A stretch of 64,000 nucleotides of DNA from Candidatus Stramentimicrobium fermentans (GCA_012520575.1 JAAYOB010000023.1:1-64000); one strand, 5' to 3'; positions 19,058 to 29,727 are shown, numbered from the stretch's first letter. The notes: a model not told the origin generated them from the letters alone. Numbers and translations are program-made.

Positions 19058-19503
19058 TTATTCTTCCATATGCCAAAAGGTATCAAAAGCTATTTTTATG
19101 GAATATAAATTTTTTTTGTTATTCTCAATTCTGTCCAAACCGGTATAAACAACACCTACTTTAGTAGAATCAGTTATCAAAGCTCTCATCTGTTTTTCTA
19201 ATTTTTTCGGCATCCACTCATCACACTATCCTGAAAAGCAGTGTACTCTCCTCTGGAAATTCTTATACCGATATTCCTAGCGGAAGAGCCTCTTTTTTTG
19301 TCCATGTTTTATGCAAATCATGCGAGCATCCTTTTGTTTATACCTTGTATCGCTTCATCAGTGTTATCCGATGAACCATCATCTACTGCAATTAATTCAA
19401 AATCCTGATAGGTCTGATTTAATACGCTTTCTATCGCTCGGCTAACCAGATGCCCTTTATCATATGTTGGAATAATTATACTGACAGTTGGATTTAGATT
19501 CAT
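19058..19503 (-). pseudogene. Decayed family 2 glycosyltransferase
   Basis: Starts VSIIIPTYDKGHLVSRAIESVLNQTYQDFELIAVDDGSSDNTDEAI (61-aa ORF 19318-19503), then two stops, then KKRGSSARNIGIRISRGEYTAFQDS, a 2-nt shift, then DEWMPKKLEKQMRALITDSTKVGVVYTGLDRIENNKKNLYS. Confidence 0.88.
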
Positions 19504-19659
19504 TGCACCTTCTTTATTTCATATTCTATGGAATGCACTCATAACATAGCACCTTTACTTCTTTTTTATTTTGAAAATAGGCATAGTGCTTAAGATATTA
19601 TATAAGTTTTGTTACTGTCTACAAGATAACCTGCAACTAATAACAAAGGTACCGACATA

Positions 19660-20697
19660 TTATTTTATTTTCTGATAAAGCTTATACGCTAAATAATATA
19701 AACTTGGATTTATATTGAACAGGAAGTAGGCTATATGTGGATTTCTAAATTTAATTCTTTCGTACGCTTCACCTTTAATCAACTTGTAGTAATTTTTAAA
19801 CTCTTTAACCAATGTTGGTTCATATTCTTTTTGTATGTCCGGAGAAGTTGTTTCTCTTAAAATTCTATAAAATCTTACAGTTGTTTGGACAATACGCAAT
19901 GCGACATAAGGACATAGCTCTTCAAATCGAGTTTTATAAAATTCATAAATATCTTTAGAAGCAAATATAATATCTAATTGCCCTTTATTAAAAGGAGAGC
20001 GGTATGCGCTTTTTTTATGAATAAGATAATAATAATGGCAACTTTCAAGGGTTGCTTTTCGTTTGCATTCAGAGTAAATTCTGGAATTTACCCATTCATC
20101 TTCGGAAAGCTTATAACTTGGGAATCTGATACTGTTAAACATCTTTTTTTTATATAATTTATTCCAAACATAATTACGACCATTTTTATTTTTTACGTAA
20201 TCTATATAGCACTCATAGCTACCATTAAGGATACAATATTTTAACGGAAAGGATAAAATAATTTCATATTCTTCATTAACTTCATAATACCCACACTCAG
20301 AAATATCGGCATCATTTTCTAAACATGCTGTCAGCAGCCGCTGATACATATCCGGAGCGATATAATCATCATTATCTACAAATCCGATATAATCACCGGT
20401 CGCTATATCCAAACCGCTATTCCGAGCAGAAAAGGCACCTTCGTTCTCCTGAGCAATAACTATTATCCTCTTGTCTTTTTCAGAATATTCATAACAAATA
20501 GCAAGCGAATTATCGGTTGAACCGTCATTTATTAATATTATTTCTAAGTTCCGATAGGTTTGATTCTGTATGCTTTCTATACATTTAGGCAAATATTTCT
20601 CGGCATTATATATCGGTACAATTACAGAAATTAAGGGCTGTTTCTCGGAAACAGGTTCATCTTGATTCATAGTTATATTAATCTCTAATTTTTCCAT
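19660..20697 (-). CDS. Glycosyltransferase family 2 (copy B, paralogue of 14390-15394)
   Basis: Near-identical N- and C-terminal blocks to copy A (KYLPKCIESIQNQTYRNLEIIL; TSPDIQKEYEP.LVKEFKNYYKLIKGEAYE). Confidence 0.93.
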   Translation of the reverse strand: MEKLEINITMNQDEPVSEKQPLISVIVPIYNAEKYLPKCIESIQNQTYRNLEIILINDGSTDNSLAICYEYSEKDKRIIVIAQENEGAFSARNSGLDIATGDYIGFVDNDDYIAPDMYQRLLTACLENDADISECGYYEVNEEYEIILSFPLKYCILNGSYECYIDYVKNKNGRNYVWNKLYKKKMFNSIRFPSYKLSEDEWVNSRIYSECKRKATLESCHYYYLIHKKSAYRSPFNKGQLDIIFASKDIYEFYKTRFEELCPYVALRIVQTTVRFYRILRETTSPDIQKEYEPTLVKEFKNYYKLIKGEAYERIKFRNPHIAYFLFNINPSLYYLAYKLYQKIK

Positions 20698-20706
20698 TCT
20701 TAATTA

Positions 20707-21657
20707 TCATATTGTCCTATGTGCTTCATTGCTTAAAAACCAGTTAATGGTTTTCTTTAATCCTTCTTCCAGTTGTATAGTAGGTTCCCATTGCAGTTCT
20801 CTTTTAGCTAAACTTATATCCGGTCTTCTCTTTATCGGGTCATCTTCGGGAAGTGGTTTGTAGACAATCTTGGAATTGGAATTTGTTAGCCTTATTATTA
20901 TTTGGGCTAATTCCAGAATGCTAAACTCATTGGGGTTTCCCAAATTAACCGGTCCAACAAAATTGTCCGGGCTATCCATCATCTTAATAATGCCATCGAC
21001 CATATCATCTACATAGCAAAAACTCCTGGTCTGGCTTCCATCTCCATAAATAGTTATGTCCCTATTGGAAAGTGCCTGTATTATGAAGTTGCTTACTACT
21101 CTTCCGTCATCGGGTTTCATATGCGGTCCATAGGTATTAAAGATTCTAACCACTTTAATATTTAAATTGAGCTGCCTGTGATAATCGAAGAAAAGAGTTT
21201 CCGCACATCTTTTCCCTTCATCATAACAGGCTCTTGGTCCGATAGGGTTGACATTTCCCCTGTAATCCTCCGGTTGCGGATGCACATCAGGGTCACCATA
21301 GACCTCGCTGGTAGATGCCTGCAGGATTTTTATTTTTAATCTTTTGGCTAAACCTAACATATTTATTGAACCGGCTACATTCGTTTTAGTGGTCTGGATA
21401 GGGTCTTTCTGATAATTAACCGGGCTGGCAGGGCAGGCTAAGTTATAAATCTCATCGACTTCCACATAAAGAGGAAAGGTGATATCATGGCGAATGACTT
21501 CCAAGTAAGGATTATCGAGAAGATGAGCTATATTTCTTTTATCACCCGTAAAGAAATTATCCACACAGAGTACCTCATTTCCCTTATTTAGCAATCTTTC
21601 AGAAAGATGGGAACCGATAAACCCGGCACCCCCGGTGACAAGAATACGTTTTGTCAT
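20707..21657 (-). CDS. UDP-glucuronate decarboxylase / UDP-xylose synthase-like SDR
   Basis: [84 protein letters not shown]. Confidence 0.92.
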   Translation of the reverse strand: MTKRILVTGGAGFIGSHLSERLLNKGNEVLCVDNFFTGDKRNIAHLLDNPYLEVIRHDITFPLYVEVDEIYNLACPASPVNYQKDPIQTTKTNVAGSINMLGLAKRLKIKILQASTSEVYGDPDVHPQPEDYRGNVNPIGPRACYDEGKRCAETLFFDYHRQLNLNIKVVRIFNTYGPHMKPDDGRVVSNFIIQALSNRDITIYGDGSQTRSFCYVDDMVDGIIKMMDSPDNFVGPVNLGNPNEFSILELAQIIIRLTNSNSKIVYKPLPEDDPIKRRPDISLAKRELQWEPTIQLEEGLKKTINWFLSNEAHRTI

Positions 21658-21669
21658 AAGCTTACCTTT

Positions 21670-22650
21670 CTAAAGGTTAACTCTTTTCTTAACAGTATTT
21701 TTCAGTTTTCTGATAATTTTAATTACCCCTTCCGGCAATACTTTTAACGCTATTCTTTTTATATTCGAATAATAGTATATTTTTTTAAAAAAGTTTGGGA
21801 AATTCCTATCCGGTGGCGAATAATGCTTCCAAGGGGTTTTTTTTAAATATTTATAATATTCCTTTTTTAATGGATGATTGTTAGTGAAATGCCACGGTTT
21901 AGGGTATGTGGTAAAATGTAAAATTGAAGGATTCTTCCTTGCTTCCATATACTCTGCTTTCGTGCAACGCAATTCATAAAGCCTTCGGATGAACATCGAA
22001 GACTGAACATTCCATGACAGGGATAGCTCTTTCCACCTGTTAAATAAAATTGCATTAAGCCCGTCCTGGTCAACATAATTCACTTTGTCAGGATTATTTT
22101 TAATCCATTCTCTTGCCTTGTCACTAATACAATGATCTCTCCATCTCTCTAAATTTAACAGCAGAACGCCTGAGTTAAAATATTTCGAACCAGCCGGCAG
22201 TCCCAACATATCCGGTAACCTATAATTTAAATCTTCTACTGCGGCTAGAAAGTATTCTGAAATATCAATATTCCACAATTTAGAAATATCTTCTTTTACA
22301 ATTAAATCACAGTCTAAATATATTGCCTTTTTTATGGAATCTGTTAGTATCTCCGGAATTGATATTCTATAGTAACAGGCAAGTACATGATTGCCTAATA
22401 CTTTGAAGCCTTCATATTTTGAATTATCAATAGTTTTAAAAATAGCATTGGCTCCAGATTGCTCAATAATCCTTTTTAAATTAATTTTATTACTTTTGGA
22501 AATAGAGTCTTCAATAATATAAATATCTAAATTCCTGTGAGCATTCATTCGAAAATTCTCAAGAAGGGAGTATAACATTACACCTAAGTGTTGGGCATAA
22601 TTATCATCAGTAACTGCAACAATATTAATTTTTTCATCATTTTCATTCAT
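21670..22650 (-). CDS. Glycosyltransferase family 8
   Basis: AVTDDNYAQHLGVMLYSLLEN; KAIYLDCDLIVKEDI; YFNSGVLLLNLERWR; VDQDGLNAILF. Confidence 0.93.
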   Translation of the reverse strand: MNENDEKINIVAVTDDNYAQHLGVMLYSLLENFRMNAHRNLDIYIIEDSISKSNKINLKRIIEQSGANAIFKTIDNSKYEGFKVLGNHVLACYYRISIPEILTDSIKKAIYLDCDLIVKEDISKLWNIDISEYFLAAVEDLNYRLPDMLGLPAGSKYFNSGVLLLNLERWRDHCISDKAREWIKNNPDKVNYVDQDGLNAILFNRWKELSLSWNVQSSMFIRRLYELRCTKAEYMEARKNPSILHFTTYPKPWHFTNNHPLKKEYYKYLKKTPWKHYSPPDRNFPNFFKKIYYYSNIKRIALKVLPEGVIKIIRKLKNTVKKRVNL

Positions 22651-22787
22651 TTATTGTCCCCCTAAGAATTGTAACCATATTAAAAACAAAATTAAGAAGA
22701 GAAATTATTGATACTTTTATCGAGTTAAATTACACTTTTTTGAATATTTATATTTAGTTATTTGTTTATTGATATATTTGCATTTCC

Positions 22788-24605
22788 CTATGATGCCGGC
22801 AGTTTTGCCATATCTCGGAACCGTTCATTTTTTTTAAGTAATTCTTCGTAGGTGCCCTGTCCCATAATCCGGCCTTTTTCCAAGATGTAGATCCGGTCAC
22901 AGTCTTTCAAAGTACTGAGGCGATGAGCAATCATGATAACGGTTCTTGCCTTCGCCGCAGCATGTATAGCTTTTAATACCGCCTCTTCTGTAGCGCCATC
23001 CAGTGAACTGGTAGCCTCATCTAAGATTAACACTTCCGGATTACGATAGAGGGCACGAGCCAATCCGATACGCTGCCGTTGCCCGCCGCTTAAACGAATT
23101 CCCCGCTCCCCGATAATAGTATCATACTTTTGAGGTAATTCCTTTTCGATAAATCCATCCAAGGCTGCGATACGGGCTACAAATTTTACCTGCTCATACG
23201 AAATATATTTATCCGGCACTCCAAAAGCAATATTTTTTAGTACGGTGTCGTCGCTTAAATATATTTCCTGAGGAACATAGCCAATTTTTTTCTGCCAAAC
23301 AGCAATATTTTGATCGGTCAAAATCGTATCATCAATGATAATCCTGCCCTCTTGAGGAGTAAGTAAACCCAAAATAATATCAACAAGAGTGGTCTTGCCG
23401 CAGCCGGTAGGCCCGGCAAAACCAATGGTGTTATTTTTGAAGATAGTAAGGTTAATCTGTTTAATGACTTGAAAAGTTGAGCCCCCATAAGAAAAACTAA
23501 TATTCTCCAGTTTAATGGTTTTATCAAAAGATAGTTGAAATTTTTCATTTGGTGAAGCAGGCACCGCTAATTGCGACAATGGTTTAATGGCTACCATATC
23601 TTCATATATCTTGTCCACAATAGCGATATTGTAATAGACGATGCCTGCTGCGGCAAGAAGGCGATTTAGAGCAGGCAGGGTACGGTAGGCGGCGAAGGCA
23701 TAGAGACTGAGTAAGGGTAAAAAATCGGTAACCTTCTCTCCGCAAGCAATCATAAAGAGAATAAAGAAGATTATCCCGCCAAAGGCTACTGCTTCGAGCA
23801 GGTATCTTGGAATTTCTCTTACCACATGGGCAAAGACATTATGGCGAGTAAATTTTAAGGAAAAATTACTATAATTTCGGAGAAAGTAGGATTCTATGCC
23901 CAGTGCTTTAGCGGTCTTAATGCCGGATAGGGCTTCATTGACTATTTTATATCGTTCCCTGTTTGCTTCTAACCGTTCTCTTCCCGCTTCTTTCAGTCTT
24001 CTTTTGACAAAATAATTTATAAGTCCATAACTACCGCCCAAAAAGAAAATAACTCCCATGGTTATAGATATATCTACAATAAATAACATAATGAGTATTG
24101 CCAACACCATCAGGCCATTGATTATGATTTCAAATAAAGAAATTAGGAGTTGATTGGTAAGCTGATATATTTCTGATAAGACATTCTTTACTAGTTCACT
24201 GGTATTCTTGTGCAGGAAGTATTCATAGGGTTGGGAAAGATAAATGGTAAGCAGCCTTAGGGATAGGCCATGGTTTTTACCGAGGGTGAATCTGGCTTTC
24301 CCCCAGGTAGTAATCGCCGAGATGACACTGGACAGTATTACAATAAGGAAAACTGTTATACCTAAAAAGAATATAAAGGAATTAATGCCGGTAAAGTTTA
24401 ATTTTTGGTAGATGAGCGAGAGCCATTTGTTCTGCTCGACTATATTGGGATTCATCACTGCATTAATAAAAGGAAAGATGCTGGCAACTCCAAATGCCTG
24501 GGCAAAAGCAGTAACCAAACTGGCAACAAAGACCAAGGCCGCCTGCTTGCGCTCCCGAGGAGTAAGTATTTCGTATATTTTTTTTAAGAAAGACTTTTGA
24601 TTCAA
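22788..24605 (-). CDS. ABC transporter, fused permease/ATPase (MsbA/PglK-like, candidate glycolipid flippase)
   Basis: TM N-terminus; Walker A GFAGPTGCGKTTLV; signature LSGGQRQRIGLARALYRNPEVLILDEATSSLD. Confidence 0.93.
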   Translation of the reverse strand: MNQKSFLKKIYEILTPRERKQAALVFVASLVTAFAQAFGVASIFPFINAVMNPNIVEQNKWLSLIYQKLNFTGINSFIFFLGITVFLIVILSSVISAITTWGKARFTLGKNHGLSLRLLTIYLSQPYEYFLHKNTSELVKNVLSEIYQLTNQLLISLFEIIINGLMVLAILIMLFIVDISITMGVIFFLGGSYGLINYFVKRRLKEAGRERLEANRERYKIVNEALSGIKTAKALGIESYFLRNYSNFSLKFTRHNVFAHVVREIPRYLLEAVAFGGIIFFILFMIACGEKVTDFLPLLSLYAFAAYRTLPALNRLLAAAGIVYYNIAIVDKIYEDMVAIKPLSQLAVPASPNEKFQLSFDKTIKLENISFSYGGSTFQVIKQINLTIFKNNTIGFAGPTGCGKTTLVDIILGLLTPQEGRIIIDDTILTDQNIAVWQKKIGYVPQEIYLSDDTVLKNIAFGVPDKYISYEQVKFVARIAALDGFIEKELPQKYDTIIGERGIRLSGGQRQRIGLARALYRNPEVLILDEATSSLDGATEEAVLKAIHAAAKARTVIMIAHRLSTLKDCDRIYILEKGRIMGQGTYEELLKKNERFRDMAKLPAS

Positions 24606-24755
24606 TACAATAATCTGCCTTTCCCTTTTCTGCCTGATTAATCAACTGTTATTTATTTTTACTATTTAAATATACAATCGGTTTGATACGCTTTTGGTTT
24701 TCCTATAATAGTGCAAGTGTACTATTTGGCACTTGGCAATTACAGGTTATCCAAC

Positions 24756-26108
24756 CTATCTCCGCCCCATGCCGATGTAAGTGAATCCTATTTTCCTTAC
24801 TTTGTCCGGTTCGTATAGATTGCGCATATCGAGAAGAATCGGATTGTTCAACAATTTTTTTATTTTTGGTAGATTCAGATTACGGAATTGATTCCATTCG
24901 GTCAAGATAACTAAGGCATCACTATTTTGGGCTGTCTCATATTCATCAGCACAATAAGTAAGTGCGGAAAAGATTTTCCCGGTATTCCCCATAGCCATAG
25001 GGTCAAAGCATCTTATTTGTGCACCTTTTTGCAATAGCATTTTAATGATATCAAGGGCAGGGGATTCTCGGACATCATCTGTGTTTTGTTTAAAAGCAAG
25101 TCCTAAAATAGCAATATTCTTTCCGTTAAGGTTGCCCAGGGCTTTTTCTATCTTAGCAACTACTATTTGCCGTTGTCTTTCATTAACCTCCCCAACCGCT
25201 TTGAGTAGTTTAAAATCATAGCTATGATCTTTAGCGGTAGACAGAAGAGCTCTGGTATCTTTAGGAAAACAGGAGCCGCCAAAACCGGGGCCCGGGTGTA
25301 GAAATTTGGGACTGATACGTCCGTCCATGCCCATAGCACCGGCAACTTGGTGTACATCCGCTCCTACTCTATCACAAAGATTGGCTATTTCATTGATAAA
25401 AGATATCTTAGTTGCCAAAAAGGTATTACAGGCGTATTTAATCATCTCTGCAGTTTCCAAGGTAGTAAAGATAAAGGGAGCATCTAAGAGATAGAGGGGT
25501 CGATAAATTTCCTGCATAATTTGCCTAGCTCGCTCTGTTTCGTAGCCTATAACTATTTTATCCGGATGGGTGAAGTCATAGATAGCCGAGCCTTCCCTCA
25601 AAAATTCCGGATTGGAGATAATATCAAAAGGAGCGGGTTTAGGCTGAGACTGCTTCTTCTCTAAATTCCCCATAACGACAGAAGAAAGGGAATTAGCGAT
25701 AATTTGCTTTAATTTACAAGCGGTACCCACAGGAACGGTACACTTATTGACTATAACTTTATAATCATTTAAAGAACAGGCAATTTCTCCGGCTACCTCT
25801 TCTACCTGGCTAAGGTCGGCAGAGCCATCATTTTTTGAGGGTGTGCCAACCGCAATAAAGATTACCTGTGATTGCCCAACTGCCCGTTTAAGATTAGTAC
25901 TAAAAGACAAACGTCCATCAGCAACATTTTTCGAGATAAGGGATTCCAAATTGGGCTCATAGATAGGTACTTTTCCTGAATTAAGCAATTCAATTTTACT
26001 ACCATCTTTGTCTACGCAGGTTACTTGAAGCCCAAAATCAGCCAGGCAAGTACCTGTTACCAACCCAACATAACCGGTTCCAATTACGGAAATTTGCATA
26101 TTCCCCAA
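24756..26108 (-). CDS. UDP-glucose 6-dehydrogenase
   Basis: ISVIGTGYVGLVTGTCLADFG; NPEFLREGSAIYDF; PGPGFGGSCFPKDTRAL. Confidence 0.94.
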   Translation of the reverse strand: MGNMQISVIGTGYVGLVTGTCLADFGLQVTCVDKDGSKIELLNSGKVPIYEPNLESLISKNVADGRLSFSTNLKRAVGQSQVIFIAVGTPSKNDGSADLSQVEEVAGEIACSLNDYKVIVNKCTVPVGTACKLKQIIANSLSSVVMGNLEKKQSQPKPAPFDIISNPEFLREGSAIYDFTHPDKIVIGYETERARQIMQEIYRPLYLLDAPFIFTTLETAEMIKYACNTFLATKISFINEIANLCDRVGADVHQVAGAMGMDGRISPKFLHPGPGFGGSCFPKDTRALLSTAKDHSYDFKLLKAVGEVNERQRQIVVAKIEKALGNLNGKNIAILGLAFKQNTDDVRESPALDIIKMLLQKGAQIRCFDPMAMGNTGKIFSALTYCADEYETAQNSDALVILTEWNQFRNLNLPKIKKLLNNPILLDMRNLYEPDKVRKIGFTYIGMGRR

Positions 26109-26168
26109 ACCGTCCTTTAATTGATTAATTTGTTAATTAGTATATTACCGATTGCCTTTCGATATATA

Positions 26169-26608
26169 TTATATACTGCCTTGCATATTTTTGTTTCTTT
26201 GCCAAAACTCTGTAAAAAATGCTACAAAAATACCTAAGATAAGAATAACCTTAATACTCCGGAAATAGCTGGGTTAAATTTTTTATTAGGCTTTATGGGA
26301 GTTCTAGGAAGCAGATCTAATCTACCTGCTTGTAAAGAGTGATAATTTGAATTATAAATTGATTCTATTTCTTGATACTCTTTTGACAATTCTTCATAAA
26401 TCGCCATAGCTGAAGCATAGTCTCTTTGCAGCTGTGTTTCTTCTATTTTATTGATAATTAATTCAGATAATAATTCTTTTGTTTCCGTATCAAGGTTTTC
26501 TATTTCCGCTATTAACAGTTCTTTTTCTACTGCCATTATCTGTATCATTCTAAAGTATACTGTATGCTTACTTTTAATATTATAAGGCAAAGCAATCCTA
26601 GCTAGCAT
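26169..26608 (-). pseudogene. Wzz/chain-length-determinant C-terminal remnant, frameshifted
   Basis: AMAIYEELSKEYQEIESIYNSNYHSLQAGRLDLLPRTPIKPNKKFNPAISGVLRLFLS* (annotated ORF) continues in another frame as GIFVAFFTEFWQRNKNMQGSI*; restoring one T at TCTTAGGT gives LSLGIFVAFF. N-terminal TM/periplasmic region missing. Confidence 0.75.
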
Positions 26609-26620
26609 TGATTAATTGAT

Positions 26621-27442
26621 TTAGTATACCAAAAATGCTTGCAATACTTCTTTGGTTATCTTATCCTGCACAAAAACTACCCCATAATATCTGTCGAGCT
26701 CAGCATCTTCATCTTCTATCTCCGCCAGATCCAGATGTGAGACAAAGTCAAATTTTTTTTCTTCCAATGGAGCTAACTGACAGATATCCTGCTCTCCAAA
26801 GATATCTTTTACTAAATAAAAGAATTCGCTCTCATCGCCTTCATAGTAGACCATCCCGCCTAACATCAGATTCTGCAATTGCGAATGGCTCCGGTTGAGA
26901 ACACTTCCCCGTATAATGATTTTTCCGCCGCAGATCTCCATCATTACTTTTATCTCTACCGGCGTAGATTCGGCTAATTGTTTCTCTATAATACTCCGAT
27001 ATGCGGCAATATTCTCATCTATGTCGGCACAATCACTATGCAAGCCATGCACGCGCTCTGCCAGTCCGTTAAAGAAGGCATCGGGGGTGCCTTTTATACC
27101 GCTGCCGGTATACCAATCATAACGGGTATTGGCCTGCGGAATATCATGCCCATCCCCCCAGATGTGTGCCTCAACCAGAATTACCGTCCCCGGCTCATAG
27201 CTCCAGGCAAGATCTTCCAAGCAAAAAGCGGCTTTGGGACATACCGTACAGTCCTCATTAACAAAAAGCTCTATAAGTACATTGCGCGGTACTTCAGCAC
27301 ATAGATTGTTTTGTATATTTTCTACTGAAGGTTTCTCGGCTCCTTGACCAAATGCAAAATTTATAATTGTGGTACAGGCTATTATAAAAACAATAATATA
27401 AACTGCAACTAAATGCTTATTTTTCTTCATATCTCTTTGCAC
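26621..27442 (-). CDS. Secreted thioredoxin-fold-like protein (Omp28-like), paralogue of 30471-31220
   Basis: N-terminal hydrophobic signal; NVLIELFVNEDCTVCPKAAFCLEDLA with CxxC; C-terminal YYGVVFVQDKITKEVLQAFLVY. Confidence 0.7.
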   Translation of the reverse strand: MQRDMKKNKHLVAVYIIVFIIACTTIINFAFGQGAEKPSVENIQNNLCAEVPRNVLIELFVNEDCTVCPKAAFCLEDLAWSYEPGTVILVEAHIWGDGHDIPQANTRYDWYTGSGIKGTPDAFFNGLAERVHGLHSDCADIDENIAAYRSIIEKQLAESTPVEIKVMMEICGGKIIIRGSVLNRSHSQLQNLMLGGMVYYEGDESEFFYLVKDIFGEQDICQLAPLEEKKFDFVSHLDLAEIEDEDAELDRYYGVVFVQDKITKEVLQAFLVY

Positions 27443-27530
27443 TATTTCCTGATTATTCTCCGATAAAGTTGAGTTAGAACATTAGAACATGCCATTCATC
27501 ATAGTATTTCCTCATCAGGTATGTAAGCCC

Positions 27531-29615
27531 TCACTTTTCTGCTTCTAAATTTATTAACAAAGTTTTTGAGTATCCGGAAATTTTGCTTTCCGGTGAAATC
27601 TCAATAACTTTTTTTAAGGCCTCTATTGCCTTTTCTTTTTTATCCTGGTTTAGATATGCCCCTGCTAATCCATAATAAGCTTCAGCGCTATCAGAGTTAT
27701 TAAAAGTTACTCTTTCAAATTGGTGAACAGCTTTATTATATTCCCCAGCTGTCAGATAAAGATTACCTAGCTGCAATAGTAAGGGCTCCATATTTTTTTT
27801 GTTCTCCTGATATTCTATTCCTCGCTCTAAATAAGGAATCGCTTTATTAGTCTCTCCCACTTTAATAAATTGAACTGCTATATTCTGGGGTAGGCGATGA
27901 TGATCAACATATTTTTCAGCTTTAAGAAGATATTCCAACGCAAGCTGATTTATGTCTTTGCTGGCTAAAATATTTCCTATATCAAAATACATTTCACCCT
28001 GCCAGGGATTCCATTTTAATCCCTTTTCGTATAGTTTTATCCCTTTGTTGTAATTTCCAAGAGCAATTTGCTCATTACCATAATACCAGTAAACTCTGGA
28101 CATGAATGGTTTTATTAGCAAAAAACTGGTAAAGACTGCAAGTACAATAATGAAAAATGACCATATAGTCTTTTTAATTACTGGACCATAATTATTAATA
28201 AACTTTTTCTCTATTGATTTGTTGACTTTACCAGTGATAAAAGCAGACTCATTACCATGTTTATCATTTAATTCTTGAGAGACAATAATCTGGGCATTGG
28301 TAAGACCTATAAACATCCAGAATAAAGATGATGAGGCGGCTAACTGCAAAGGAAATCCAAAAATAGCATCCAGCAATACTGCCATTATCCCACCCATTAA
28401 TGAAATAACAATACTTTTACCACTCTCACTTATACTGGGAAGATTTATTAAAATATTTCGGCAATAAATGAATAAGATACTTAAAAAGAGCAATAACCCA
28501 ATAATTCCTATTTCCGACCACATTTGCAAATACTCATTGTGGGCTTGCACTGCATAACCATGCGGATAAATTTCTCTATTATCTCTTTGTGCGAAAAATT
28601 GGGCTTGATATTTCAGAGTGTTATATCCGTATGTGCCCAACCCTGAACCAAATAAAGGGTAATCCTTAATCATCATCCAGGTGGATTTCCATATTGCGAC
28701 TCTTCTTAGGATAGAACTGCCAGAAGACAAAGATTCAATAGTAATTCTTTGTTTCAATTTTCCAATAGGGGTATTCTCTCTATTCAAAGGATGGGGAATA
28801 TAAATAATAGTTGTTGCTATTATAATGACTAAAATAAAACATAGCATCAGTTTTTTATAGATTTGTTTATCAAACAAATTTGCGGCACTTTTATAATAAC
28901 ACAAAATCACTATGGGAATAGCAATAAAAACACCCAGATAGGAGCCCCTGGTAAAAGTAAGAAAGAGGGTAACGCCCATTACCCCTGCAGCAAAAAATAA
29001 GAAAAAACGATTTATTATTTTTACTTTTGAAAAAATTAGACCTAAAGTTAAGGATAAAGGCAAAATAATGTATTCTGCAAAATAATTGACATTTCCAAAA
29101 AGACCAAAGACTTTGTTTCTTCCAATATTCTCTGTCCAAAATTCGAAATCAATTCCAAGGTACTGTAATATACCATATATTCCCAATCCTGTTCCCATAA
29201 TAACTATTACGAATAGAAGAATATGTATATCTTTTTGTCTATACATAGAATTGGTAACAAGAAAATAAACAATTGGGCCCGCCAAAAAAAAGGGCAAAGC
29301 CAGAATAGTTCTCTGAACATTGATGGTCCAAAATAATGACGATATCATATAAAGTATATAGATGAAAACAAATACGTCGAGACTTGATTTTTTCAGGTGG
29401 TATTCTTCAAAGAAAACAACTCTTAGCAAAATAAAAGCTAATCCTATTAAGGCAGTTAATTGAAAGATTAAGTTTTTTATGGGGTCAAATACCGGTATAC
29501 TATACGGATAAAATGCAATTGGCAATAGAATAACATTCAATAACAATATTAAGAAGACACACTTGTCCCACTTTAAGCAATGATTGTCTATAATTAAACT
29601 ATTTTTAACATTCAT
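27531..29615 (-). CDS. O-antigen ligase/polymerase family membrane protein with C-terminal TPR repeats
   Basis: Many TM segments; HNEYLQMWSEIGIIGLLLFLSIL motif; C-terminal TPR (YYGLAGAYLNQDKKEKAIEALKKVIEISPES). Confidence 0.88.
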   Translation of the reverse strand: MNVKNSLIIDNHCLKWDKCVFLILLLNVILLPIAFYPYSIPVFDPIKNLIFQLTALIGLAFILLRVVFFEEYHLKKSSLDVFVFIYILYMISSLFWTINVQRTILALPFFLAGPIVYFLVTNSMYRQKDIHILLFVIVIMGTGLGIYGILQYLGIDFEFWTENIGRNKVFGLFGNVNYFAEYIILPLSLTLGLIFSKVKIINRFFLFFAAGVMGVTLFLTFTRGSYLGVFIAIPIVILCYYKSAANLFDKQIYKKLMLCFILVIIIATTIIYIPHPLNRENTPIGKLKQRITIESLSSGSSILRRVAIWKSTWMMIKDYPLFGSGLGTYGYNTLKYQAQFFAQRDNREIYPHGYAVQAHNEYLQMWSEIGIIGLLLFLSILFIYCRNILINLPSISESGKSIVISLMGGIMAVLLDAIFGFPLQLAASSSLFWMFIGLTNAQIIVSQELNDKHGNESAFITGKVNKSIEKKFINNYGPVIKKTIWSFFIIVLAVFTSFLLIKPFMSRVYWYYGNEQIALGNYNKGIKLYEKGLKWNPWQGEMYFDIGNILASKDINQLALEYLLKAEKYVDHHRLPQNIAVQFIKVGETNKAIPYLERGIEYQENKKNMEPLLLQLGNLYLTAGEYNKAVHQFERVTFNNSDSAEAYYGLAGAYLNQDKKEKAIEALKKVIEISPESKISGYSKTLLINLEAEK

Positions 29616-29727
29616 TTGGTATTGCCGTTAATATAAAAGATAGATTTTTACCTTTTTCCTGTTAGTAATGCTGTAAATAATGAAATAAGATATCGTACCC
29701 TATCTTTATTTTCATCTTAGTGTAAAG

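Noticed and set aside
14390-20697. Composite transposon formed by the duplicated GT2 regions
   Set aside because: The repeats are glycosyltransferase genes with no terminal inverted repeats or transposase; homologous duplication is simpler.
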